DNA from: a virus
Virus record (IMG/VR): IMGVR_UViG_3300020165_000019
Coordinates: 1 to 64,000 of that record
Length of the DNA: 64,000 bases
Strand: one strand, 5' to 3'
Every line of letters begins with the position of its first letter. Position 1 is the first letter of the stretch. Of the stretch, positions 53,201 to 58,921 are shown piece after piece. Below the pieces are notes generated by a model. The model saw only the letters and a list, made by a program, of their open reading frames with translations. It ran no database searches and was not told where the DNA came from. Made by a program: the position numbers and the translations under genes.

Positions 53201-53685
53201 ACGACAGGTTCACAGGACTGAAACACTTCTGGTCAGCCGTTGCCGTGGATAGGCCACGCAAGGAAAAGAACCTGATTGAAAACATTGACCTCTACGCTCC
53301 CGAAGGAGACTTCTCCGAGGAAGAGAAGTTGGAACACTTCGCATCGCTCACAGGGATCTTCCCCATCCACGAGATTATGCCACAGGAAATCCAAGACAAC
53401 CTGATGACCCGTGGCTGTCCGCCCATCAGCGAGTACGACCCTGACCTCAAGCTGGTCTGGTTCATTCCAAGGGAAGTAAAAGTAAAGAAGACAAAGAACG
53501 GCAAAGAATACTGGGTCATCAGCACAACCGACAGTAACGCCTTTGATGCGAACATCCGCTGCTGGGGTGTGAGAGAAGATGACAAAATCTCTCTTAATAA
53601 AGTATACATTGCTAACTTAGACTACAATGAGAAGTGGGGATTCAGCACCCGCTCTATCAAAAGAAGTTTTAGAAGATTAACTTAA
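50269..53685 (+). CDS. DNA polymerase III alpha subunit (DnaE-type)
   Basis: 1138 aa C-family polymerase. PHP domain at the start (GLHAHSGLSPFDG, H15 and H17, then DHGHMNG). Palm motif GLGRGSAAGSLLSYVL and PDIDFD (464-469) hold the catalytic aspartates; SRHAGGVVVA, IFQMTNGG, RPGPL and LVFQEQLAMLA are typical DnaE segments. A C-terminal OB-like region follows. T4-like phages normally use a family B polymerase, so this phage has a different replicase. AAGGAAGG site upstream. Confidence 0.93.
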   Translation: MTNRIESKIPFVGLHAHSGLSPFDGLGMPGEHMDFAYENGMNAHALTDHGHMNGLSFQVEHLKKMKEGGKDFRAIYGCESYFIKSHRKWRTMYEEHKANSKKQKKEEYGMVIEDEDRQKKFNPLNRRSHLVMVAQNQTGLNNLFKLVSDSYQPENFYRYPRMDFEMLDKYNEGLIISTACMSGPLFGDFWKNRDKSPDHVLSAMRDTIAQFKEIFGDRFYGEVQWNDIPEQHLGNNYIIQACMEMGVEVISTADSHYPRPELWKEREMYKRIGWGGKIPAWAEGGNGLPDSVDEVGYELYPKNGDQMWESYKSYSAKHRTEYDDTFVRDSIERTHHIAFDRCEDFLPDSTVRLPEFVVPEGKTAIQALTSDALAGMKEKNITDPEYVDRLKYELNIIKERGFAQYFLTMKAISDKAQEEMLVGLGRGSAAGSLLSYVLDITQIDPIKYALQFERFLTKGGKGYPDIDFDVEEPMELKQQLAEEWAKIGVNVVPISNFNTLQLRSLIKDIGKFYDIPFTEVNKVTGVMMAEATPLAKKAHGQTAGVYTPTFDEVKEYSETLQAFFQKYPEVATHVDHLFGNMRSISRHAGGVVVAENLDRHMPLINSGGVIQTPWSEGQNVRHLEPLGFIKFDLLGLSTLRMISGAIRHILKRHQGIEEPTFEQVRDYYNTHLHPDTIDFDNQQVWKEVFHEGKWAGIFQMTNGGAQRFCQEAQPESLLDFAAVTAIFRPGPLSAKAHSLYVANKTNPDQVHYDHPIIKEVLGETYGLLVFQEQLAMLAHKLGKDLSLDEGNLLRKVLTKKGTGKDKVKDNLYKKFVAGCAEHGLSKEVADKQWANMEFFSGYGFNLSHAVSYGAVSFQCAWLSHYYPVEWMAAFLDKEPEDKKAGAINTAKSFGFEIVPPSINKSGRVWEIGEDGNTLIQPLAGIKGLGDSAIDQIVANRPFNSIEEFIFNENITYSKLNKKALDVLVRSKALDELMDDRFTGLKHFWSAVAVDRPRKEKNLIENIDLYAPEGDFSEEEKLEHFASLTGIFPIHEIMPQEIQDNLMTRGCPPISEYDPDLKLVWFIPREVKVKKTKNGKEYWVISTTDSNAFDANIRCWGVREDDKISLNKVYIANLDYNEKWGFSTRSIKRSFRRLT

Positions 53686-53695
53686 AGTAAATATA

Positions 53696-53887
53696 ATGGA
53701 ACGATGTAAACTATTTAAAACTAAGAAGACCTATCGCATACCGGTCGGATTAACGGGGGTGGTTCTAGATACTTTAGAATCATTCCCTCAACTTAAAGTT
53801 GTTGCCATTAAGTATGATGTTAGCGGTTGGAAGTTGTCTGTGATAGCCGAGAAAGATCTTGAATATTTAGAGGACCAAAATGATTGA
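53696..53887 (+). CDS. Small unknown protein
   Basis: 63 aa, ten bases after DnaE. MERCKLFKTKKTYRIPVGLTG, VVLDTLESFPQLKVVAIKYD and GWKLSVIAEKDLEYL suggest a small beta-rich fold with an acidic end, perhaps a distant relative of the SH3-like proteins. Overlaps the dUTPase frame by 8 nt. Confidence 0.5.
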   Translation: MERCKLFKTKKTYRIPVGLTGVVLDTLESFPQLKVVAIKYDVSGWKLSVIAEKDLEYLEDQND

Positions 53888-54440
53888 CGGAAAGAAATTA
53901 ATTAAAAACGAAAACGATTGTTACAATTGTGGCTGCAATTTAAAACCAGTCTGTCCAGACTATGAAGGAGACAAGATGGAAGTAAGAGTAGAGCGACTTC
54001 ACGAAAACGCTAAGCTGCCTGTGCGGGCACACCCGACAGATGCCGGCATGGATTTATTCTTTTGTCCAGAGCCTAAGCCGGAATTAAAAAATCAAATCGA
54101 AACAGTCCTTCCTTTTGGATCGTCAGTGATTCCCACAGGATTAAAGATTGAAGTTCCAGAAGGGTACATGCTGGAGATTAAAAACAAATCTGGAATCGCC
54201 TCAAAGCGTGGGCTGTTAGTTGGTGCCTGTGTTGTAGATCGTGGGTACACAGGAGAAATCTTTGTGAACCTTCATAACGTGACACACAGAAACCAAACTA
54301 TCCACGATGGAGATAAGGTTGCCCAAGCTGTCTTCGTCAAAGTTGACACCGATATTAAATTAGTGGAAACAGAAAAGGGTATCTACGACGAGGACACTAG
54401 TCGTGGCGACGGCTCTTTAGGATCCACAGGTGACAGATAA
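53880..54440 (+). CDS. dut: dUTPase with N-terminal cysteine-rich extension
   Basis: 186 aa from ATG 53880. All five dUTPase motifs are present: AGMDLFF, EIKNKSGIASKRGLLV, VVDRGYTGEIFVNLHN, GDKVAQAVF and the C-terminal RGDGSLGSTG. It hydrolyses dUTP to dUMP and PPi as a trimer, keeping uracil out of DNA. The first 32 residues carry CYNCGCNLKPVC and are not part of the usual enzyme; an internal ATG at 53976 with AAGGAG just upstream would give a normal-length dUTPase, so two products are possible. Confidence 0.9.
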   Translation: MIDGKKLIKNENDCYNCGCNLKPVCPDYEGDKMEVRVERLHENAKLPVRAHPTDAGMDLFFCPEPKPELKNQIETVLPFGSSVIPTGLKIEVPEGYMLEIKNKSGIASKRGLLVGACVVDRGYTGEIFVNLHNVTHRNQTIHDGDKVAQAVFVKVDTDIKLVETEKGIYDEDTSRGDGSLGSTGDR

Positions 54441-54541
54441 TTTTTGGCAATATATTAAAATATCTTAAAACCTGAATGCCTCCGAAAAAATCTTCCTCCA
54501 TATTTTCCAGATTTTTAGATTTTATTTCACGAAGATAAAAC

Positions 54542-54569
54542 TTGACAGACTCTCTTTCCATGATAATAT
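54542..54569 (+). promoter_or_regulatory. sigma70-like promoter (array promoter 1)
   Basis: TTGACA at 54542-54547, 16-nt spacer, TAATAT at 54564-54569; then AAGGAGAGAG and ATG. The block from AAAACTTGACA to the ATG is repeated, with changes, at 55846 and 56258. Confidence 0.8.
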
Positions 54570-54588
54570 AAGATATAAGGAGAGAGTT

Positions 54589-54816
54589 ATGCATGTCGGT
54601 GACAAAGTAAAACTTACAGGCATCACCCAGCACGGCAAAAATCGTGTTCGTGAACAGAGTGATGTCTGGGAGGTTATCCGCATGAGTCCCACAGTTTCAT
54701 TTAAAACATCTGCCTCTGGTCCGTTTATGTTGTTGCAGGCCACCAAGGGTATCCATATGCGCTGGGTTTCCACCGTCAACGACGACAACTTTTCAGTAGA
54801 GGTTATTGATGAGTAA
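54589..54816 (+). CDS. Small SH3/KOW-like protein, array gene 1
   Basis: 75 aa. MHVGDKVKLTG opens as the family does, then VWEVIRM, VSFKT, FMLLQAT and HMRWVS strands. First gene of the array and directly behind promoter 1. Overlaps the next ORF by 8 nt at most, depending on the start chosen. Confidence 0.65.
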   Translation: MHVGDKVKLTGITQHGKNRVREQSDVWEVIRMSPTVSFKTSASGPFMLLQATKGIHMRWVSTVNDDNFSVEVIDE

Positions 54817-55018
54817 GAATGAGTGGCGTAAAGACTTGAAGGTCGGGGACCTCGTGATGATGAAGAGCGGCGGGATGGCTATCCTTACAGAGGTGTTCTT
54901 TCGGTTTCCAGAAACTGACCCATCCTATCCCCATATAAAGATGATTTATTGTGATGACAACACACCAGGCAGTTGTAGCGCCTGGCGAGTAGAGGAACTA
55001 ATCAATGCAAGTCGGTGA
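54809..55018 (+). CDS. Small SH3/KOW-like protein, array gene 2
   Basis: 69 aa from ATG 54809 (ATG at 54806 is adjacent). WRKDLKVGDLVMMKSGGMAILTEV has the family pattern after a short N-terminal extension. Its last codons (EELINASR) overlap the next start (ATGCAAGTCGG). Confidence 0.65.
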   Translation: MSKNEWRKDLKVGDLVMMKSGGMAILTEVFFRFPETDPSYPHIKMIYCDDNTPGSCSAWRVEELINASR

Positions 55019-55178
55019 TTTGGTAAAACGACACGAAGGCTGGCAAGGCTGGAAGCGTCAGCAACTCGGGCTCGTAGTAAATGTAGACCGAGCCGTTATC
55101 AGAGTTCAGTGGTCTGGCGACTACGGAACATTTTCTCACCCTATCACGTCGCTGGAGGTGCTCAATGAAAGAAGGTGA
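55005..55178 (+). CDS. Small SH3/KOW-like protein, array gene 3
   Basis: 57 aa. MQVGDLVKRHEGW, LGLVVNVDRAVIRVQWSGDYG and ISLEVL-like HPITSLEVLNERR show five short strands. Starts 14 nt before the previous stop and ends 14 nt inside the next gene. Confidence 0.7.
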   Translation: MQVGDLVKRHEGWQGWKRQQLGLVVNVDRAVIRVQWSGDYGTFSHPITSLEVLNERR

Positions 55179-55317
55179 TTTGGTTCGCATGGATGGCCAA
55201 ACGGGAGTTATTGTTCTCGCTTGGGGCGTCATGGATGTTGTAGAGGTGCTCTGGGACGATGGGGAAACCAGAGGTCAGAACACCTGCGAGTTGGAGTTGC
55301 TCAATGAAGCCCGGTGA
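55165..55317 (+). CDS. Small SH3/KOW-like protein, array gene 4
   Basis: 50 aa, one of the smallest of the set. MKEGDLVRMDGQTGVIVLAW and VVEVLWDDG with ELELLNEAR at the end, a minimal barrel. Fourteen-nt overlaps at both ends. Confidence 0.7.
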   Translation: MKEGDLVRMDGQTGVIVLAWGVMDVVEVLWDDGETRGQNTCELELLNEAR

Positions 55318-55468
55318 TTTGGTAAAATATAAAGGCAACGGAAAATGCTATCTGGTATCCGAGGTACGAAAAATTAAAGGTGAGGTAAGGTACTTCCACT
55401 TGGACACCTTCCATCCCCAAAGAGTTTTCTATTCAGATGATGTGAAGGTGATTAATGAAACCAGGTGA
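55304..55468 (+). CDS. Small SH3/KOW-like protein, array gene 5
   Basis: 54 aa from ATG 55304, within the end of gene 4. MKPGDLVKYKGNGKCYLVSEV and RYFHLDTF follow the family order. The open frame runs further upstream, but the internal start matches the array. Overlaps the next gene by 14 nt. Confidence 0.7.
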   Translation: MKPGDLVKYKGNGKCYLVSEVRKIKGEVRYFHLDTFHPQRVFYSDDVKVINETR

Positions 55469-55643
55469 CTTGGTAAGAATCTCAGATTGGGATTCGGTTG
55501 GGGGTTGGAACCCCATCGGTCTTGTTTTATCTTATCCTGAAGTAAAGAATCACGGGACAACCTCTGTCCTTGTTGACTGGCTTGAATCGCCCGACACAGA
55601 ATATTACTCAGTCCATCATTTGGAAATCATCAGTGAAGGCTGA
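55455..55643 (+). CDS. Small SH3/KOW-like protein, array gene 6
   Basis: 62 aa. MKPGDLVRISDWDSVGG, then IGLVLSYPEV, SVLVDWLE and YYSVHHLEIISEG. Overlaps gene 5 by 14 nt and gene 7 by 11 nt. Confidence 0.7.
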   Translation: MKPGDLVRISDWDSVGGWNPIGLVLSYPEVKNHGTTSVLVDWLESPDTEYYSVHHLEIISEG

Positions 55644-55854
55644 CTTTGAATATCAACTTGGCGACCTCGTATCTTTCAACCCAAGGCGACTGACGGAAGA
55701 ATATATTAATGATGTTGTCCTGACTGGCGTTGTAATCAAGCAGCGTTTAGTTTTCACTGCGGACAATAAGTTCTTGGTGCGAACCCCCGAAAGAGATTAC
55801 TGGGTTTCAAGACCACGCCTAACTTTACTTTCGAGGGCACAAAATAAAACTTGA
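55633..55854 (+). CDS. Small SH3/KOW-like protein, array gene 7
   Basis: 73 aa from the GTG at 55633, which occupies the overlap position (ATCAGTGAAGGC) as in the other array joints. FEYQLGDLVSFN, then LTGVVIKQRLVF, FLVRTPERDYWVSRPRLTLL. The next gene is preceded by a new promoter inside this gene's end. Confidence 0.6.
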   Translation: MKADFEYQLGDLVSFNPRRLTEEYINDVVLTGVVIKQRLVFTADNKFLVRTPERDYWVSRPRLTLLSRAQNKT

Positions 55855-55878
55855 CAAACACTCTATCCATAGTAAGAT
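55851..55878 (+). promoter_or_regulatory. sigma70-like promoter (array promoter 2)
   Basis: TTGACA at 55851-55856, 16-nt spacer, TAAGAT at 55873-55878, followed by AAGGGAGAGAGTTATG. The -35 overlaps the last codon of the preceding gene. Confidence 0.75.
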
Positions 55879-55898
55879 AAGTTGTAAGGGAGAGAGTT

Positions 55899-56054
55899 AT
55901 GTCGGTTCAAGACCATATTGAAAATATTCTCAACGCCGAAGGTCAAGAGTGTCTTGACGCTTGGTATGTTGCCATCAACGAGTATCCCCAAAATGCTATG
56001 GAAATTCACGATGTGGTTGTTGACCACCTCGTTGAAAATACCTTCTTGTATTAA
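55899..56054 (+). CDS. Small acidic protein of the array
   Basis: 51 aa, too short for usual gene-calling limits but with promoter 2, a GGGAGAGAG leader and ATG exactly like the other array genes. It lacks the GDLV start: MSVQDHIENILNAEGQECLD, then AWYVAINEYPQNAMEIHDVV. It looks like two helices and is acidic. The longer open frame 55918-56112 in another frame is not supported by a start. Confidence 0.55.
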   Translation: MSVQDHIENILNAEGQECLDAWYVAINEYPQNAMEIHDVVVDHLVENTFLY

Positions 56055-56065
56055 GGGAGAGAGTA

Positions 56066-56260
56066 ATGATTACGGCAGCAGGTTTCGGGATGGGCGCTCT
56101 AGTCAACTTTGAGTGGAAGCTGGACAAAGAGTTGGGTATGATTGTGCGTCAAAGCAGAGGATACTTTTGGATGGTCAAACGTCTTAGCGACGGCAAGAAC
56201 CTACTCGTCCCCGAGCGGGATATGGAAGTGCTCAGTCCAGCCAGGCCAGCGGCTATTTAA
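56066..56260 (+). CDS. Small SH3/KOW-like protein, array gene 9
   Basis: 64 aa with GGGAGAGAG before the ATG. MITAAGFGMGALVNFEW, LGMIVRQS, YFWMVKRLSDGKNLLVPERDMEVLS keeps the strand order although GDLV becomes GALV. Ends beside promoter 3. Confidence 0.6.
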   Translation: MITAAGFGMGALVNFEWKLDKELGMIVRQSRGYFWMVKRLSDGKNLLVPERDMEVLSPARPAAI

Positions 56261-56263
56261 AAC

Positions 56264-56291
56264 TTGACAAGCACCCTAGACGTGGTAATAT
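56264..56291 (+). promoter_or_regulatory. sigma70-like promoter (array promoter 3)
   Basis: TTGACA at 56264-56269, 16-nt spacer, TAATAT at 56286-56291, then AAGGAGAGAG and ATG at 56311. Third copy of the promoter-leader block. Confidence 0.8.
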
Positions 56292-56310
56292 AAGGTACAA
56301 GGAGAGAGAT

Positions 56311-56556
56311 ATGTTGTACGGAAAAGAGTTAGCCCAATCAATCCAGAAACGCTGTAAGATTCAGCCAGGGATGCTGGTCAAGTCCTCGGCGGGAACCGAG
56401 GTAAACAAAATTGCCCTCGTTGTCCGGTTGTCTCCAGCCTGTGAGTTTGACCGAGATTATGAAGGATCAGAGGATCACATCTTTTATATCTGCGAGCCTT
56501 GTGATGGAACGCCAGCCTTCTCGGACTATGTAACGAATATGGAACAGGTCTCATGA
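56311..56556 (+). CDS. Small SH3/KOW-like protein, array gene 10
   Basis: 81 aa. A 16-residue helical start (LAQSIQKRCK) precedes IQPGMLVKSSAG, IALVVRLSP and HIFYICEP strands. Four-nt overlap with the next gene (ATGA). Contains several Cys (CEPCDG). Confidence 0.6.
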   Translation: MLYGKELAQSIQKRCKIQPGMLVKSSAGTEVNKIALVVRLSPACEFDRDYEGSEDHIFYICEPCDGTPAFSDYVTNMEQVS

Positions 56557-56726
56557 AACTCGGAACCCTAGTCCAGTTCGCCGCCTACGGGGCGGTCATG
56601 GATACTGGCTATGTTTCAAAGTATGATGAGGACCCAAAATTCATGTGGGTAGAGTGTGTGAAGATGGGACCTCAGCGGGTCAGCAAAGACAGCACGATGT
56701 TGGAGGTGCTAAGTGAAGCCGGGTGA
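56553..56726 (+). CDS. Small SH3/KOW-like protein, array gene 11
   Basis: 57 aa. MKLGTLVQFAAYGAVMDTGYV, FMWVECVKMGP and a TMLEVLSEAG end like genes 3 and 4. Overlaps gene 12 by 14 nt through the joint GAGGTGCTAAGTGAAGCCGG. Confidence 0.6.
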   Translation: MKLGTLVQFAAYGAVMDTGYVSKYDEDPKFMWVECVKMGPQRVSKDSTMLEVLSEAG

Positions 56727-56910
56727 TTTAGTCCGCATCAGAAAAACCTCAATTGACCACATGTCGGCCAATTGGTTTATCTGGCACGCAGAACACAAGA
56801 CCCCGCTGGTTTTGATTAAAGAACTAAACAAAAGTTATTGGAATGTACTGAAGCCTGATGGCGAGACTGTGTTCATTCACAAAAGCCACTTGACGAAGAG
56901 AATGTATTGA
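56713..56910 (+). CDS. Small SH3/KOW-like protein, array gene 12
   Basis: 65 aa from a GTG start. MKPGDLVRIRKTSIDHM, LVLIKELNKSYWNVLKPDG and IHKSHLTKR. GTG is used in the same 14-nt joint. Confidence 0.65.
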   Translation: MKPGDLVRIRKTSIDHMSANWFIWHAEHKTPLVLIKELNKSYWNVLKPDGETVFIHKSHLTKRMY

Positions 56911-57101
56911 TGGAACACAAATTATATAATATCGGAGACTTGGTAGCGGTTGCTTCCAACCGAGTGCTTGGCATCATCACCAAGTCCAACTACTGGGCTC
57001 TTGATGAATATCTCGGTGGTGAGATTGAGATGGTGGATGTGATGTTCGGCTCCTCGGTTTCCAAGCAATACCCAGTTCAATATCTGGTGGAGATGAGATG
57101 A
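56910..57101 (+). CDS. Small SH3/KOW-like protein, array gene 13
   Basis: 63 aa from ATG 56910 (TGATG with the previous stop). LYNIGDLVAVASNRVLGIIT and VDVMFGSSVSKQYPVQYLVEM give the strands. ATGA overlap with the next gene. Confidence 0.65.
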   Translation: MEHKLYNIGDLVAVASNRVLGIITKSNYWALDEYLGGEIEMVDVMFGSSVSKQYPVQYLVEMR

Positions 57102-57319
57102 CCAGAGTTATCACATACCGACCCGAAGTCGGCGACATCGTGAAGTATCATATGTTTGGCTGCCGTGATAAGGTCGGCGTAGTTTTGGGAATAGAAAAAA
57201 AAGAAATGAACTACACATCCTGTAAGGTAGTTGAGGATGGTTGCTTAGTGTCTTTTAATAATAAGCCCCCCGTGTGGGAACCATTATATTCTTTGGAAAA
57301 GGTTGATGGTAAATACTGA
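57098..57319 (+). CDS. Small SH3/KOW-like protein, array gene 14
   Basis: 73 aa. YRPEVGDIVKYHMFG, KVGVVLGIEK and GCLVSFNN follow the pattern with a short N-terminal extension. Its end overlaps the next start by 14 nt. Confidence 0.65.
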   Translation: MTRVITYRPEVGDIVKYHMFGCRDKVGVVLGIEKKEMNYTSCKVVEDGCLVSFNNKPPVWEPLYSLEKVDGKY

Positions 57320-57512
57320 TTTAAAAATAGGCACACTGCTCCGAGTGAGAGAGCACTGCCGGAAAAATATCACCATCCGCAACAACGGCGAGTATGGTAT
57401 TTTGGCACTAAGTGCTAACGGAAAATATATTACACACGATGTATTATTTCCCAACGGAACCAGATGTATTTATATGCCCTTGAATTGGGAGGTTGTTAGT
57501 TATGCGGGATAA
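57306..57512 (+). CDS. Small SH3/KOW-like protein, array gene 15
   Basis: 68 aa from ATG 57306. LKIGTLLRVREHC, EYGILALSANG, YITHDVLFPNGTRCIYMPL. The start lies in the joint with gene 14. Ends 11 nt inside the next gene. Confidence 0.6.
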   Translation: MVNTDLKIGTLLRVREHCRKNITIRNNGEYGILALSANGKYITHDVLFPNGTRCIYMPLNWEVVSYAG

Positions 57513-57759
57513 GATGTGGGAAGTTCAACAGCCCGGAACTCTTTTGCGAGCACGCAGTAGCCATCAATATGGTAAACTGGCTTTAGTCCTTCAAGAGGCT
57601 TATGCTGGACCTACGCCAAGCAACGGCTATCCTCCCCGCCAGTATGTGAAGATGCAGTGGCTTGCCACTGGCGAGCGGTTTGAAGAAATGTTAACAAATG
57701 CTCATAATTGTTTTGACATTGTGGGTTCCTGTGATACACTAGGACCTGAGGAGAACTGA
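57502..57759 (+). CDS. Small SH3/KOW-like protein, array gene 16
   Basis: 85 aa from ATG 57502 inside the end of gene 15. QQPGTLLRARSSHQYGKLALVLQEAY and YVKMQWLATGERFEEM, with a longer C-terminal tail that has Cys. TGATG overlap with the next gene. Confidence 0.6.
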   Translation: MRDKMWEVQQPGTLLRARSSHQYGKLALVLQEAYAGPTPSNGYPPRQYVKMQWLATGERFEEMLTNAHNCFDIVGSCDTLGPEEN

Positions 57760-57962
57760 TGGCTATCACACCCAAGTTCAAGCCAGGGCAACTGGTAGAG
57801 TATGCTGACCCTGACTGGTCACTTGTTGGTCTGGTCAAGTCTACACAATTCGCCCGTCGCCGAGGTGACCCAGTTTTTGTGCTGGTCCAGTGGTGTGGAA
57901 AGTATCGGAACAATGAAGAATATATTCCCCAATCAGAACTTAAACTAGTGGAGGGTTCATGA
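57759..57962 (+). CDS. Small SH3/KOW-like protein, array gene 17
   Basis: 67 aa. FKPGQLVEYADPDWSLVGLVKST, PVFVLVQWCGKYR and ELKLVEGS. This is a clear family member (PG-x-L-V, then GLV, then VLVQW). ATGA overlap with the next gene. Confidence 0.65.
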   Translation: MAITPKFKPGQLVEYADPDWSLVGLVKSTQFARRRGDPVFVLVQWCGKYRNNEEYIPQSELKLVEGS

Positions 57963-58486
57963 ATATTTTTGCTATCGAAGGCGATGAAGAGACAGGACAG
58001 ATTGACTGGGAGAAGTCAGCACAGTCTCAAGACAACTTGCGGGTCGTCAAGATGATCCTAGAGTCTTGTCAGATCATGTCAACAGTTATCAACGAGCAGG
58101 GGCTCAAAGCTCCCTACCGTTCGTTCAATCCCAAGCACCCATCGTGCCTATGGGCTGCTGAGTCGGCAAGTAACTATATGAATCTTGCTTTGCACTGCCA
58201 GGCTATGATTGATGAGTACGAGCATCGCTTCAACAAGACTCACAAGTGCCAAGCGGTTCTCAAGACTCTTATTGAGTTGTTTGACCCTGGCTTGTTTCCA
58301 TCCATGGAGTGTACCCCGCTCCGCCTGGCCATGCCTGACGAGTTTCGATCAGACAATCCTGTAGTATCTTACCGCAGGTTCTATGCTTCTAAACCACGTT
58401 TGCGCTACCCAGTTGACAAAATCCCACAATGGGTATATGATTATCGTACTGAACCATTTGAAGTAGTTGAAGGAGAAAAAAGATGA
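57959..58486 (+). CDS. Pyrimidine-dimer glycosylase-like conserved phage protein (candidate)
   Basis: 175 aa. NLRVVKMILESCQIMSTV, then NPKHPSCLWAAESASNYMNL, EYEHRFNKTHKCQAVL, and AMPDEFRSDNPVVSYRRFY (in order) form a pattern known from many phage proteins sometimes annotated as pyrimidine-dimer excision or unknown. The H-V-V-K-M / H-P-S-x-x-W / Y-x-x-R-x-x-K-x-H / MPDE-F/Y order is well preserved, but the chemical activity has not been fixed from sequence. It interrupts the SH3-like array. Confidence 0.5.
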   Translation: MNIFAIEGDEETGQIDWEKSAQSQDNLRVVKMILESCQIMSTVINEQGLKAPYRSFNPKHPSCLWAAESASNYMNLALHCQAMIDEYEHRFNKTHKCQAVLKTLIELFDPGLFPSMECTPLRLAMPDEFRSDNPVVSYRRFYASKPRLRYPVDKIPQWVYDYRTEPFEVVEGEKR

Positions 58487-58650
58487 CAACTGAATGGAAC
58501 CCCAGCACCACTGTGATGAACACCAAGACCAATGAGACGGGTCGTTTGTTAGGCCAGTTTTTTAGAAAGGGTGAGCGATGGTGGACTGTCTATTGGGAAA
58601 GCGGCGAGACCACAGCCGAGTGTGAGAAAGAAATGCTTGGTGATGAGTAA
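58483..58650 (+). CDS. Small SH3/KOW-like protein, array gene 18
   Basis: 55 aa, starting four bases before the previous stop. RLLGQFFRKGERWWTVYWESGETTAE is a two-strand core with a conserved W-x-V-x-W like the array proteins, without the GDLV start. Overlaps the next gene by 8 nt. Confidence 0.5.
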   Translation: MTTEWNPSTTVMNTKTNETGRLLGQFFRKGERWWTVYWESGETTAECEKEMLGDE

Positions 58651-58921
58651 GAAGCATTTAAAGAAACTTAAGCGAGCCAAAAAGAAAAAGAAAGATAAAA
58701 AGGTTTCCGAAGAGCAGCAGCGACATCTAGCTAAACAGATGAACATGTTTGATAGGTTGCCTGATTCTTGTTCGGCTTGCAAAAAAGAGTTCCCTAAGAC
58801 CCGCCAGGCACACACAACCTGGAAGGTCGTGGTGAGGACAGAAAAACAGCAAGTGAGACTTTTTTGCCCAGAGTGTCAGAAATTAGCCAATAAGTTGGCG
58901 GAGGAACAAAATGAAGTTTAA
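58643..58921 (+). CDS. Zinc-ribbon protein with basic N-terminus
   Basis: 92 aa from ATG 58643; the frame is open upstream but that start overlaps the previous gene in a less likely way. Residues 4-30 are almost entirely Lys/Arg (KKHLKKLKRAKKKKKDKK), followed by CSACKKEF and LFCPECQK, a Cys4 zinc ribbon. Nucleic-acid binding is likely. Ends 11 nt inside the IMPDH-family gene. Confidence 0.7.
   Translation: MSKKHLKKLKRAKKKKKDKKVSEEQQRHLAKQMNMFDRLPDSCSACKKEFPKTRQAHTTWKVVVRTEKQQVRLFCPECQKLANKLAEEQNEV

Noticed and set aside
55918-56112. 64-aa open frame overlapping the promoter-2 gene
   Set aside because: The frame starting at 55899 has a promoter, GGGAGAGAG site and ATG; this one has no supporting start and crosses the next gene.
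57959-58486. A firm DNA-repair glycosylase assignment
   Set aside because: The motif order matches a conserved phage family, but no catalytic residue is established from sequence, so it is listed as a candidate only.
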